Positions 30,976 through 41,315 of a stretch of 52,070 nt of DNA are shown here, in pieces. A program made the position numbers and the translations under genes. The notes below the pieces were generated by a model, which worked only from the letters and a program-made list of their open reading frames with translations, was not told the DNA's origin and ran no database searches. Each line of letters starts with the position of its first letter. Positions within the stretch are counted from its first letter, which is position 1. Origin of the DNA: Psychrobacter sp. (GTDB lineage Bacteria > Pseudomonadota > Gammaproteobacteria > Pseudomonadales > Moraxellaceae); assembly GCF_018260395.1 (NCBI RefSeq), contig NZ_JAGLBC010000003.1, positions 1 through 52,070 of the forward strand, in the 5' to 3' direction.

Positions 30976-33447
30976 TTAAACCTTTTTATTGGCTTGTATA
31001 GCTTGCTGTTGTTTTGACCAATTCATTAAGGTCTGACGTTGACGATTTAGGTGTCTGATGATAATAATACTCTTCGATTGTGACATTTGTTTTGATAAGG
31101 CATTTAACATAAGCTGTATCAGCAAATCATCAACCAGTTCATCGACATCAATGATACCGCGCTGGTTTAAATTGGACCAAAATGGGTGCCAACGTTTGGC
31201 CAAGGATTGTTGAGTATTGGCTGGCAGATTGGCAAGTATAAAGTGAGCGGCAGCATTGGTATCCTTCGGTAAATAAGACTCTAAAGAGCTGATTGTTTTT
31301 GTAAGCTGGACCAAACTAGTATTATCAAAATCTTGCCAACTGGGTAGAGGTGGCGCTTGTATAGAAGCTTTATTATCGCTTGAGTCAATAGACATCTCAA
31401 TAGGGGAAGTGGCTGGTGCATTATCTGCTGTTTTTTGTTTTGAACGTTTCTCACACAGCTCAATATCTGTAACACCAGACTCTTGCCATATGCGTTCAAT
31501 AGGGTCTTCTTTCATTAAATTAGGTGAAAACAATAAACATAGTTCAAGCATTCGGCTGACCGTCATGTCACTGTCAAAATCCAATAGCGCATCGTGTGCT
31601 GAATTTTTTTGACCTTTTCGACCACCAAGTTTTTGATAGATATCATTGTTAAGCAAATACTTAAAGCTTGAGCCTTTAGGCAAGTTATTGGTCAATTGTC
31701 TGACTTGCGACATCAGTTTGGCTTTGCCTTCTGCCAAACTCAAGTCATAACGCTCGCTTAGATAAGCAAAAATATACTGGGACAAAGGCATGGCGTTTTT
31801 TATCTGCTCACGCATGGCATCAACTCCGTGCATGGCCACATAAGTGTCGGGGTCATGCCCGCCAGGTAAGGTCAAAAAGCGCAGTTCTTTGTCATCGCTT
31901 AAAACTGGTAAAGCAACTTCGAGGGTTCGCCAAGCAGCCTTTTGACCTGCGCTATCACCATCAAAACATAAGGTTAAAGTGGGGTTCATTTGCAATAAAC
32001 GAGCAATTTGACTCTCATTGATAGAGGTCCCCATCGAGGCTACTGCCCCATATATGCCTGCTTGATATAAGGCGATGACATCCATATAGCCTTCAACCAC
32101 TAGCCAATCATTGGCTCGATGATGTCTTGACTCAAAATAACCGTATAGAACATGCTGCTTATGAAATACAGGAGAGTCGCTAGAGTTGATGTATTTAGGT
32201 TTTACTTCATTGTCTAAAGCCCTTCCAGCAAAGCCGATAACCCGCCCTTGATTATCACGGATAGGGAAAATAACTCGGTCGCGTAATAAGTCATAATCAC
32301 GCCCTTTTTCGGATTGACGCACTAATCCTAAAGCCTTCAAACCTTCTATATCTCGTGGAAAAGCTTGCTCTAAATGTTGCCAGCCCGTAGGGGCATATCC
32401 GAGTTTAAACTCATCAATGATTTTATCGGTTAAACCGCGCTCTTTAAAATAAGTCATAGCGCGCGAATTTTCTTGCAAATTATTTTGGTAAAACTGACAG
32501 ATACTAATCAATAGGTCGTACAGGTCACCTTCTTGATTTTTGACAGGGTTGACCTGTTGTAATCGAGCTTGAGGGTGTTGAGCTTGAGGTTGTTGAGATT
32601 GATGTTGAGGCTCAAGTTGAGCGTGTGGGTGCGATGCTGAGTTTGGATAGTCAGGCATCGAATCTAAGCTAGAATCAAGGCTAGAATCTAGGCTAGGTTC
32701 GAAGCCGCCTACATCATTTGAATAAAAGCCAATGTCCCAGTCTGAAACTGGGTCTGAAACAGAGTCCGAAGGCGGCGCTGAGTTATAATAGCTACTCTCA
32801 TCAATATAGCCACCGTTATCTTTATCGGTTTTAGCATTCGGATGGCTGTTTGGATGGTTAGGGTTATTTGGATAGCTATTTGAATTGCTAATATTGCTAT
32901 TGTCAGGATTGCCAAGATTGTTAAGGACAGAAGGCGCGGAGTCATTTTGCGTCACAACACCTTGATGATCACGGTTAAAAGTATCTTTAGTAGCTATCGA
33001 ATTGCTAGGTTCGATTGGAGGATTAGATGGATTACCCAAAGAATCTAAATGGCGCGGCGAACTAGGATTAGAATGAGCGGGCTGCGAATTTTCATTATTT
33101 TGAACAGAAACAGCTTGTCTTGGTCCTTTTTTATAACGTAAATCTTTATTGTCTTCTTTAGGTATCTCAATACTTGTTTGACGAGATAATTCTCTTACCG
33201 CTTCCATAAAAGTTAGATTTTCGTAATCCCGCAAAAAGCTGATGGCATTGCCACCCACGCCACAACCGAAACAGTTATAAACATTTTTTTGCGGATTAAC
33301 ATAAAAAGAAGGTGTCTTTTCACCATGGAAAGGACAGTTACCTTTAAATTCTTTACCAGCACGTTTTAAAGTGGTGTGTTTAGCAATAATCCCTACCAGA
33401 TCGGCTTGGCTATTTAATTGATCAAGAATATGATTAGGGATGCTCAT
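30976..33447 (-). CDS. dnaG: DNA primase with an expanded low-complexity linker
   Basis: CHC2 zinc motif CPFHGEKTPSFYVNPQKNVYNCFGCG; TOPRIM WLVVEGYMDVIALYQAGI; about 197-aa N/P/S/Q-rich insert. Confidence 0.97.
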   Translation of the reverse strand: MSIPNHILDQLNSQADLVGIIAKHTTLKRAGKEFKGNCPFHGEKTPSFYVNPQKNVYNCFGCGVGGNAISFLRDYENLTFMEAVRELSRQTSIEIPKEDNKDLRYKKGPRQAVSVQNNENSQPAHSNPSSPRHLDSLGNPSNPPIEPSNSIATKDTFNRDHQGVVTQNDSAPSVLNNLGNPDNSNISNSNSYPNNPNHPNSHPNAKTDKDNGGYIDESSYYNSAPPSDSVSDPVSDWDIGFYSNDVGGFEPSLDSSLDSSLDSMPDYPNSASHPHAQLEPQHQSQQPQAQHPQARLQQVNPVKNQEGDLYDLLISICQFYQNNLQENSRAMTYFKERGLTDKIIDEFKLGYAPTGWQHLEQAFPRDIEGLKALGLVRQSEKGRDYDLLRDRVIFPIRDNQGRVIGFAGRALDNEVKPKYINSSDSPVFHKQHVLYGYFESRHHRANDWLVVEGYMDVIALYQAGIYGAVASMGTSINESQIARLLQMNPTLTLCFDGDSAGQKAAWRTLEVALPVLSDDKELRFLTLPGGHDPDTYVAMHGVDAMREQIKNAMPLSQYIFAYLSERYDLSLAEGKAKLMSQVRQLTNNLPKGSSFKYLLNNDIYQKLGGRKGQKNSAHDALLDFDSDMTVSRMLELCLLFSPNLMKEDPIERIWQESGVTDIELCEKRSKQKTADNAPATSPIEMSIDSSDNKASIQAPPLPSWQDFDNTSLVQLTKTISSLESYLPKDTNAAAHFILANLPANTQQSLAKRWHPFWSNLNQRGIIDVDELVDDLLIQLMLNALSKQMSQSKSIIIIRHLNRQRQTLMNWSKQQQAIQANKKV

Positions 33448-33525
33448 AACTATGTTTGGCCTTACTTGATAAAACTGATTTGCAAAAAAGTTGGATGAAT
33501 AAAGTTAAATTGCAATTTTTTAAAC

Positions 33526-33568
33526 AGATAAGCCACTTTAAAGGATATGCCTATAAAGTGGCTTATAA
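33526..33568 (-). terminator. hairpin terminator downstream of bamD
   Basis: ataagccactttaaaggatatgcctataaagtggcttat, 13-bp stem. Confidence 0.65.
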
Positions 33569-33614
33569 GTATTAATTTTACAGCGTGGCGTTCAAGGGTT
33601 AGTCAGACGCCAGT

Positions 33615-34805
33615 TTATTGATTATTAATGTTTTCAGGGTACATATCTTTAGGACTAGCAATGCGGGTCTGTGGCATCGTTGCATTTCCTGTACCAGGAC
33701 CAGTAGCTGTATCTTGAGGTAAACCAAGACCAAGTTTAACGCCCTGACGGTTAGTATCTACAGTAGGTAAGCTTCGGTTAGTTAATGCTGCATTGTCTGA
33801 CGGAAGCTGTAACTGAGCAGCTTGCTCAATGACTTGGAGTTTGGTAGCTCCGGTGTACTCAGAGTTTTGAGCTGTGTCAGAAACATTATTTTTATCAGAA
33901 CGCCCTAATTTACCATAAGTTATTCTGTTTAATAAGCTACCGGCACGGTTATTGGTTATACGTACTTTACCATCACGTGTGAGCCATTCAGGATAGTTAA
34001 TTTGTAATAAAGTCTTATATTGCTGTGCCAAATCATTTAGACCAAGCTGTTCATTACTATAAGCTAAGATGGCGATTGCTTCAGGAACTTGTTGGCTTTG
34101 AGGATAATACTGAAACACCCATCTTGCACGGTTCACTGCAGCCACATATGCTTCACGCTTGATATACCAACGAGCTGCTGATAGTTCACTTTCGGCAAAT
34201 TGATTATATATGTATATCATACGTTGAGCAGCATCTGGGGCATAGCTACTATTAGGAAAACGTGCCAATAATTCTTGGAAATTGCTAAATGCTAAACGAT
34301 AATAAGAGGTATCACGATGCGCTTGTTGTAATTTAGCGATACTTAATAAACTACTGGTACCTTCCTGCATATTAGCCACGCCGCGTACATAGTAGGCATA
34401 ATCAACTTGTGAGTTACGAGGATATAGTTTAATAAATTGTTCAGCACTGGTTGCCGCCAACGCATATTCCTTTGTATTAAATTGGCTATACATCAAATCT
34501 AGTAACGCTTGCTCGGCATAGGGACCAGTTGGATAAAAAGTACGTAGTTCTGTTAACTGCTCTGATGCATAAAGGTAGCGTCCTTTGTCTATCGAATCAA
34601 CCGCTTCTTTATAATACTGAGCATCTGTTTTTTGTGCAGAAGCGACCGCATCCGAGTCTTTGCCAGTAATATTTTTTAGCGTTTGGCACCCCGATAAGCT
34701 CAACATACCAGCAGTTAATAATGCCAAAGTTAGCTTTGTCTTACGAAAAGAATAAGGGGTATTAGGGGTTAATGCAGTAATCAAATAAGTTGAAGAACGC
34801 TGCAT
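33615..34805 (-). CDS. bamD: outer membrane protein assembly factor BamD (ComL), extended C-terminus
   Basis: Lipobox LSLSGC; TPR pattern YYKEAVDSIDKGRYLYASEQLTELRTFYPTGPYAEQALLDL; divergent from rluD. Confidence 0.93.
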   Translation of the reverse strand: MQRSSTYLITALTPNTPYSFRKTKLTLALLTAGMLSLSGCQTLKNITGKDSDAVASAQKTDAQYYKEAVDSIDKGRYLYASEQLTELRTFYPTGPYAEQALLDLMYSQFNTKEYALAATSAEQFIKLYPRNSQVDYAYYVRGVANMQEGTSSLLSIAKLQQAHRDTSYYRLAFSNFQELLARFPNSSYAPDAAQRMIYIYNQFAESELSAARWYIKREAYVAAVNRARWVFQYYPQSQQVPEAIAILAYSNEQLGLNDLAQQYKTLLQINYPEWLTRDGKVRITNNRAGSLLNRITYGKLGRSDKNNVSDTAQNSEYTGATKLQVIEQAAQLQLPSDNAALTNRSLPTVDTNRQGVKLGLGLPQDTATGPGTGNATMPQTRIASPKDMYPENINNQ

Positions 34806-35091
34806 GGAAATCTCCGCAGAATATTTTAGTCAAATTTTAGTGGGTCTAGTGTAGCACGCTACCATAATATTTTGGTATAGCATTATAAAGCTATTGCTAT
34901 CTCAATGGTGTTTGTATTGTTGTTAGTCAATAAGTATATGACATGATAAAACTTTAACAATGACGAACTTAAAGGTTTAATTCATTTGAAAACATTTATT
35001 TTAGCTTTTCTAAATGGTTTAAGCATTAAAGGTAAAGCAGTAAGAAAAGTCCAAATCATGCTACACTTAGCACATTAATATATCACTTAAT

Positions 35092-36330
35092 TTGGTCCCA
35101 TTTGCTATGTCTTCAATTACTAATTCTTCCAATTCAATGTCTTCACAAACTAATTCGTCAAATACAATAGCTTCAGAAACTGTGCCACCTTCAAAGGATG
35201 AAGCCTTAGACCGAGCAGATTTACTATTGGATAAAGACTGTGAATCGGATCTGGACGTAGAGGAGGAAGATTTTGAAGCGGAAGACTTTGATTATGAATT
35301 AGAGGACGAATTAGATGATGAATTAGAGGATATAGACAGCCAAGATGAACAATCAAATCTAAGTACCATTGAGAATCTAATAGTAGACGTACATGCTGAA
35401 CATATGGTCATTAATGAAGAGGCAGGTCAGCGCATTGATAAGCTTGGGGCAGACCTATTTGCTGATCATTCTCGCTCTCAACTTCAAGAGTGGATGAAAT
35501 CAGGCAATTTGACTATTAATGGCAAAGTTGAGAAACCAAAGTATCGAGTGAAAGAAGGCGACCATATTTTACTAAAGGCGAAACTTGAGCAACATGGCTC
35601 CGATCAACCTGAAGATATAGCTTTAGATATCATTTATGAAGATGACAGTGTGCTAGTGATTAATAAGCCCGTGGGTATGGTGGTGCATCCTGGCGCTGGT
35701 AACTGGACTGGTACCTTAGTGAATGGGTTATTATATCATTATCCACATCAAGCTCATCTACCCAGAGCAGGTTTGGTGCATCGCATTGATAAAAACACCT
35801 CTGGGTTACTGGTAATAGGTAAGACCAAAGCGGCGCAACTGAAGTTGCAGGATCAATTAAGAGATAAAACAGTTTATCGTCATTATCAATGTATCGTGGC
35901 TGGCGATGCTGCGAGTTTGAAAAGGCAACGTACTATTGATGCTCCGATAGGACGTCATCGCAATCAGCGCACCAAAATGACAGTTACCAGTGTGGGCAAA
36001 CCCGCCATAACTCATATTATGACCATCACGCCATTAAATGATAATTATAGCTTGCTAGATGTACAGCTAGAGACAGGTCGCACCCATCAAATACGTGTGC
36101 ATTTAAGCCATATTGGTCATCCTATTATTGGTGATAATGTCTATGGTAACCGTCAGCAGTTAAGAGCAGGTCTGACACAAGAACAGCGTGAAGCGATTTT
36201 AAGTTTTCCCCGTCAAGCTTTGCATGCGTATCAGCTAGGGTTCGTGCATCCAGAGACAGGTGAGGATATTGAGGTAACGGCGCCCTTACCCGAAGATATC
36301 CTTAAATTAGCAGAAATCCTACGTGAGTAG
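35092..36330 (+). CDS. rluD: 23S rRNA pseudouridine synthase with a long acidic N-terminal extension
   Basis: S4 domain then VVHPGAGNWTGTLVNGLLYH...GLVHRIDKNTSGLLVIGKT; ETGRTHQIRVHLSHIGHPIIGDNVYG. Confidence 0.95.
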   Translation: MVPFAMSSITNSSNSMSSQTNSSNTIASETVPPSKDEALDRADLLLDKDCESDLDVEEEDFEAEDFDYELEDELDDELEDIDSQDEQSNLSTIENLIVDVHAEHMVINEEAGQRIDKLGADLFADHSRSQLQEWMKSGNLTINGKVEKPKYRVKEGDHILLKAKLEQHGSDQPEDIALDIIYEDDSVLVINKPVGMVVHPGAGNWTGTLVNGLLYHYPHQAHLPRAGLVHRIDKNTSGLLVIGKTKAAQLKLQDQLRDKTVYRHYQCIVAGDAASLKRQRTIDAPIGRHRNQRTKMTVTSVGKPAITHIMTITPLNDNYSLLDVQLETGRTHQIRVHLSHIGHPIIGDNVYGNRQQLRAGLTQEQREAILSFPRQALHAYQLGFVHPETGEDIEVTAPLPEDILKLAEILRE

Positions 36331-36369
36331 GCGATAGTAGAGTGTGATGCTTATTGACTATATTAACTG

Positions 36370-37377
36370 GTGATGACTATGCCAATTTTAACTCATAAAG
36401 AGCCTTTTCAAATACTAGCTCACAGTGATAAGGTTTTGATTATTCAGACCAATGCAGGCGTACAGTTGGCATCCGATGCTACTGCGAAAAGTAATAGTTA
36501 TGGACTTTTTAATTTGGGTCTGCATGTCCATGATGATCCTATAAATGTGCTGCATAATAGAGCTCAACTATTGCAGTTAATTAATGAGTACTTAGCAACA
36601 AGTCATCATAAGTCAACCGTTGAAGTGATACATTGGCTGAGTCAGATCCATAGCAATAAAGTTATTCGCATTGATAAAAATGAGCCATATAAAGGGTCAT
36701 TAAGTGCACCTGAAGCTGATGCAATGATCATAAATCATGTCAACCAAGCTTTGGCCATTATGACTGCTGACTGTGTGCCTATTGTGATTTATGACCCAAA
36801 ATCAGGACAAACCGCTGCAATTCACGCCGGCTGGCAAGGGTTGGCAAACGGCGTTATCTTTGAAACTTTTTATGAGCTTAATAAACATAAGATCAGTTGT
36901 AATAAGCAAACTTCAGCTCTTGAGGAATTAAATACTAGCACCTCTAACTCCGCTACATCTAGCATTTGCCTACTTAAAACTACACCGCAAGCTTGGATAG
37001 GTGCTTGTATTAGTCAAGCTTGTTATGAAGTCTCCCAAGAAGTGGTTGATAAGTTAGTGATGGGATGCGAAAAATTGGGCATGGACATTGAAATGGTTCG
37101 ACACAAAATTGTTGGCAATCATGATGACCCCAATAAAGCATGGCTAGATCTGCCGAAGCTTGCTAAATTACAGCTAAACCAGTTGGGTATACAAGTTGAA
37201 GCTCCAATTGGTTCATCAGCTGAGGCATCATTTGATGAAAAGAAAGACGGACAAGAGTTAAGTTCTGCATTGGCTTGTAGCTATGCAGACAGCCGCTATT
37301 ACTCATATCGTAGAAAAACTCATTTGGGTGAAAATAATACTGGTCGGATGGCCTTATTGATTATCAAATTCGCCTGA
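36370..37377 (+). CDS. pgeF: PgeF/YfiH-family (laccase domain) protein; GTG or nearby ATG start
   Basis: WLSQIHSNKVIRID, ALAIMTADCVPIVIYDPKSGQTAAIHAGWQGLANGV, ADSRYYSYRRKTHLGENNTGRMALLI. Confidence 0.9.
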   Translation: MMTMPILTHKEPFQILAHSDKVLIIQTNAGVQLASDATAKSNSYGLFNLGLHVHDDPINVLHNRAQLLQLINEYLATSHHKSTVEVIHWLSQIHSNKVIRIDKNEPYKGSLSAPEADAMIINHVNQALAIMTADCVPIVIYDPKSGQTAAIHAGWQGLANGVIFETFYELNKHKISCNKQTSALEELNTSTSNSATSSICLLKTTPQAWIGACISQACYEVSQEVVDKLVMGCEKLGMDIEMVRHKIVGNHDDPNKAWLDLPKLAKLQLNQLGIQVEAPIGSSAEASFDEKKDGQELSSALACSYADSRYYSYRRKTHLGENNTGRMALLIIKFA

Positions 37378-37543
37378 ACGGGTTAAAGCTAGCTCTAAGT
37401 TAGCTGTGTAGTAGATTGTTAGCTAAATTTGCAATATCAGCTCAGGTTAGGTTAAATAGCGCCTTATATCATTAAGTTAGGTCAAAAAGCACATTATTTG
37501 CTTTAACACGGCCCTTTATATCAAAATAGGATGTATCCCACTC

Positions 37544-38152
37544 ATGACTGATAACTCAAGTTCTATAAATTCGAGCACGCCAGTTGAGGCCTTAAAGATT
37601 GCTATTATTTATCACAGTAATTTTGGGCATACCCGCAAAGTAGCCCATGCTATTGAGAAAGGTGTTCAAGAGTATGCTATGGATAAAGTTGAGGTCCGAG
37701 CACTGGATATTGATGACATGGATTGGGAGTTTGCTGATGCTGCGCAAATGATAATATTTGGTAGTGCGGTATATATGGGAAGTATTACCGCTGAATTTAA
37801 GACTTTTATGGACAGTACTTCTAAACGTTGGTATCACCGTAAATGGCATGGCAAGTGGGCGGCAGGTTTTGCCAACTCTGGCGGTCTAAGTGGGGACAAG
37901 CTAGCAGTACTTCAGCAAATTTGTTTGTTCAGCATGCAGCACGGTATGAACTGGGCAGGATTACCGGTAATGCCAACCGGCCATACAGAAAATGACATAA
38001 ATCGTCTGTCAAGTTTCTTAGGTTTAATGACCCAATCCGGTGACGCACCCCCTGAGATTACGCCAGGAGAGGGGGATATCAATACCGCAAAGTTATTTGG
38101 GGAGCACTTGGCACAAACATTAATAAACCAGCCTCCTAAGTTTATGGCTTAA
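37544..38152 (+). CDS. flavodoxin-fold NAD(P)H oxidoreductase (WrbA-like)
   Basis: IAIIYHSNFGHTRKVAHAIEKG; IFGSAVYMGSITAEFKTFMDSTSKRWYHRKWHGKWAAGFANSGGLSGDKL. Confidence 0.85.
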   Translation: MTDNSSSINSSTPVEALKIAIIYHSNFGHTRKVAHAIEKGVQEYAMDKVEVRALDIDDMDWEFADAAQMIIFGSAVYMGSITAEFKTFMDSTSKRWYHRKWHGKWAAGFANSGGLSGDKLAVLQQICLFSMQHGMNWAGLPVMPTGHTENDINRLSSFLGLMTQSGDAPPEITPGEGDINTAKLFGEHLAQTLINQPPKFMA

Positions 38153-38177
38153 GGCATGTTTGACAGTTTGGTTTTAC

Positions 38178-38366
38178 TTACTTTGAAGCATTAGCGTTAT
38201 ATGAAATATATGAGTTAGAAGTAGCATTATAAGTAGTGAAGGTCTTAAATTCTGCGGTTACAGGAATTGGGCTTTCTGCCAGTTGAATGTTTTGGCAACC
38301 TGATAAAATAATGCCTAAGCAAGATATGACTATTATAAATAAAGAATTCTTAGCCGTTAAATACAT
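38178..38366 (-). CDS. small putative lipoprotein of unknown function
   Basis: Signal with lipobox GIILSGCQN; start placed at MYLTAKNS (38366). Confidence 0.55.
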   Translation of the reverse strand: MYLTAKNSLFIIVISCLGIILSGCQNIQLAESPIPVTAEFKTFTTYNATSNSYISYNANASK

Positions 38367-38551
38367 AGTCAATCTCTTATTAAATAGATAAAAAGCTAAC
38401 ATTATCTCAAACCACTCACATTGCCAAAGAACAGCGGCAAGCTAAAGCTTAAAACAATGAATAATAAAACTATGAAACAACTTTAGTTTGAACCAAGGTT
38501 GTTTCATATCATTAGAGTATAAGTGTTTCTTAAACAATTAAAAAGTTAAGG

Positions 38552-39868
38552 CTATTGTCCACTTGGTACCCAGGTAGGCGACTTGGCAATACCGTCAATA
38601 GGTAGCGTTATAGTCTTTCCACCGTCTATATATCGAATTACGATATTGCCTTTCTTGGCACCTTGAGAGTAAACCACGCGTTCTCCAGTAGGTGAGAATT
38701 TAGGGGCTTCATCTAGCCCCGTTGCTCCATAATTTGCAATAATATCGCCGTTGCTACTCATAATCGCCGCACTTCGTCCACTTAAAAAACCAATTTTAGT
38801 ACCATCGGGGCTATAATTCGGATTGGTTGAGTAACCACCACGTGAAATTTGTACTGGAGAACCGGAGAAATTATAGCGGTATAAGCTAGGACGATTAGGG
38901 CTGGCATGATCTGAGGCATAAACAAAGCTACCGTTAGGCGCATAAGTTGGGGTAACTTGGTCATATGGGCCAGACATTACCAACTCAGGCTTACCTCCAG
39001 TGCTATTGATGCGGTAAATATCTGCATCACCACTTATTGTACTTGAAAAAAGAATTTTACTGCCATCTGAAGAGAAGCTAGGATTGAGGCTACTGCCTTT
39101 TAGGTCTACAAGATGAGTCAGTTGGTTAGTCTTAAGGTCTTGTTTCCATAAATTGGCCGTATTGTCTTTTAACTGTACAGAATAGGCTACAAAGCGGCCA
39201 TCAGGTGACACCGAAGGGCTATAAATTATAGCATCAACCACTTTTGCGAGCACACGTTTGTTACTGCCATCAGCATCCATTAATATGAGGGATGAAGTTC
39301 TGGATTTACCGGTACCGTTCTCTTCGACATAGATAATACGCGCATTTAAATCTAATTTTTTACCAGTAATTAATTCATAGATACGACCAGAAGCTTTACG
39401 GGCGGCAGTCTTGCTATCGGCATCAGTAACGGTTTGGGTGCCTTTAATGATTCTGCCTTTTGATACTTCAATAACTTCAAAAGTAAGGGTTGTATTGTCT
39501 CCAACAGTGTTACTTCTACCGATAACCATGAAAGGAATACCCAATTGTTGCCATGCAGGTAGTGTAGCGGCCAATTCATCTCGGCTATGGGGCTGACCAA
39601 TTAAGCCTTCACTTGTGACTCGTAAAGGCGATGCTTGTAAATCAGACTGAATAATGTTGGAGACATTGCGATCGCCAGCAAAAGGTACGAAAGCCACTTG
39701 GGTATTCGCAACTTCTACTTGCTTCTCTACTGTAAAACGAATAACGTCATCATCTTCATCTGCTGCAAGTGCAATTACTGGCAGGGTTAAGCTACTTATA
39801 ACAATACTTATCGCAGATATAGCTGAAAGTTTATTTGAAAATGCGCGTCTTTGATAAAGTGAAATCAT
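38552..39868 (-). CDS. tolB: Tol-Pal system translocation protein TolB
   Basis: N-terminal domain plus WD40-like beta-propeller repeats (SPDGRFVAYSVQLKDN, SSDGSKILFSSTISGDADIYRINS). Confidence 0.95.
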   Translation of the reverse strand: MISLYQRRAFSNKLSAISAISIVISSLTLPVIALAADEDDDVIRFTVEKQVEVANTQVAFVPFAGDRNVSNIIQSDLQASPLRVTSEGLIGQPHSRDELAATLPAWQQLGIPFMVIGRSNTVGDNTTLTFEVIEVSKGRIIKGTQTVTDADSKTAARKASGRIYELITGKKLDLNARIIYVEENGTGKSRTSSLILMDADGSNKRVLAKVVDAIIYSPSVSPDGRFVAYSVQLKDNTANLWKQDLKTNQLTHLVDLKGSSLNPSFSSDGSKILFSSTISGDADIYRINSTGGKPELVMSGPYDQVTPTYAPNGSFVYASDHASPNRPSLYRYNFSGSPVQISRGGYSTNPNYSPDGTKIGFLSGRSAAIMSSNGDIIANYGATGLDEAPKFSPTGERVVYSQGAKKGNIVIRYIDGGKTITLPIDGIAKSPTWVPSGQ

Positions 39869-39960
39869 TATAAAAGTCCAATAGATTCTAAGTTTATTTT
39901 AATAAATTAAGCTTTTTAAGCTTGTAGATAACGCTATGAAGAAAAATAACAGCTTGGTTT

Positions 39961-40830
39961 TTATTTTCTAGTAACGACAAATACTGGCTCTAGCTTTGTA
40001 TATCCTGATCCAGCAATAGGCGTTAATGGACTGGCTTGTTTAATCGCTTCAATAAGCGAATCCCCAAGGTCCTTATCTTTTGCATTGGTAGTCACTGAAA
40101 GTACATTACCATTATCATCAACCTTAATATAGGCTGTAATTTTAGTACCAACAAATTTTTGATCAGGATTCCATCTGGGGGAAATGTAGTTTAGCAGGTC
40201 AGAGGCGATTTGACCCTTGCTTTTGGTTGAAGCTGAACCTTTTGCGCCTTTATCTACCGAAGTGGCCGGAAATTGAGCTTCAAGTTGACCTACTTTAGCG
40301 CTCTCTGTAGTACTGTTAGAAGGGCTTTTATTGGTCTGCGGATTCTCTGTATTATCTGATGCTAAAGAAGGCGTTGGCGCCTCTTCTGTTGCAGGTGAAA
40401 CATCTGGTTCAATTGTTTGTTCGTAAACTGGTTCATTGTCTATGCTGTTGGTTGAAGCGGCTTCAGGCCTATCAGGCGTACGACCAAAGACAGATGAGAG
40501 GCTTCTAGAAAATACGGAGTCATCAGCACTGGAGGATGAATCATTGCTTGTAGATGGTACAGTTTCAGTACTGATTTCAGGTGTTTCAGGAACCCCGCCA
40601 GCAGCTATAGTCTCACGTTTAGCTTTAATATTAGCCTCGAGACTTGCAAGCTCCTCTGGGGTTATAATAGTGGTTTCGATAGCTTTATTATCAATCTCAG
40701 GAACTTGATAGGTAAAATATATCAAAGCCAAGACAGCTCCATGTACAATTAAGCTTAAAATGGCCGGCATTGCGATACCATTGTCCTCTGGCTCTACAGG
40801 TACATATACGCTGGGCGCTCGATTTAACAC
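39961..40830 (-). CDS. tolA: TolA/TonB-like cell envelope protein
   Basis: Single N-terminal TM, Ser/Thr/Glu/Pro linker, C-terminal TonB/TolA fold region; position between tolR and tolB. Confidence 0.85.
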   Translation of the reverse strand: MLNRAPSVYVPVEPEDNGIAMPAILSLIVHGAVLALIYFTYQVPEIDNKAIETTIITPEELASLEANIKAKRETIAAGGVPETPEISTETVPSTSNDSSSSADDSVFSRSLSSVFGRTPDRPEAASTNSIDNEPVYEQTIEPDVSPATEEAPTPSLASDNTENPQTNKSPSNSTTESAKVGQLEAQFPATSVDKGAKGSASTKSKGQIASDLLNYISPRWNPDQKFVGTKITAYIKVDDNGNVLSVTTNAKDKDLGDSLIEAIKQASPLTPIAGSGYTKLEPVFVVTRK

Positions 40831-40847
40831 GGTACTAGTCTCACTTA

Positions 40848-41303
40848 CTATTGATTGATATCAGAAGGTAGGGGTTGGCCAGTTAATAAGCCTACTTTTT
40901 TGACCCCTGCTTTCTGTAAATTGGCCATGAGCTGCATAATCTTGCCATACTGATTATTTTGGTCTGCATTTATCATCACCTGAACATCATTGCCATTTGA
41001 GTTCTTTTGTAAAGCAATTAAGTTTTCAATTAAAGCTTCTTCAAGCACTGGCATATCTATATTGTTTTCATAGCTCATATAGATTTCACCATTACTCTTT
41101 AGCGAAACGATGACAGGCATTTGAGCCCCTGAAGCAATATTCTCAGTGCTTGCTTTAGGTAAATCGACATCTACCCCAGTAGTTAGCATAGGCGTAGTGA
41201 CCATAAAGATAACCAACAGTACCAGCATTACATCAATATAGGGCACCACGTTCATAGAGGCATTAAGCTCTTTTTTATGACGAGAAAAGGGGCTAGCTTT
41301 CAT
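40848..41303 (-). CDS. tolR: TolR/ExbD family protein
   Basis: NVVPYIDVMLVLLVIFMVTTPMLTTGVDVDLPKA. Confidence 0.94.
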   Translation of the reverse strand: MKASPFSRHKKELNASMNVVPYIDVMLVLLVIFMVTTPMLTTGVDVDLPKASTENIASGAQMPVIVSLKSNGEIYMSYENNIDMPVLEEALIENLIALQKNSNGNDVQVMINADQNNQYGKIMQLMANLQKAGVKKVGLLTGQPLPSDINQ

Positions 41304-41315
41304 ACAGTGCTCCTT

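Noticed and set aside
32709-32945. Ile/Thr/Leu-rich ORF on - strand inside dnaG
   Set aside because: Frame-shifted reading of the low-complexity dnaG linker.
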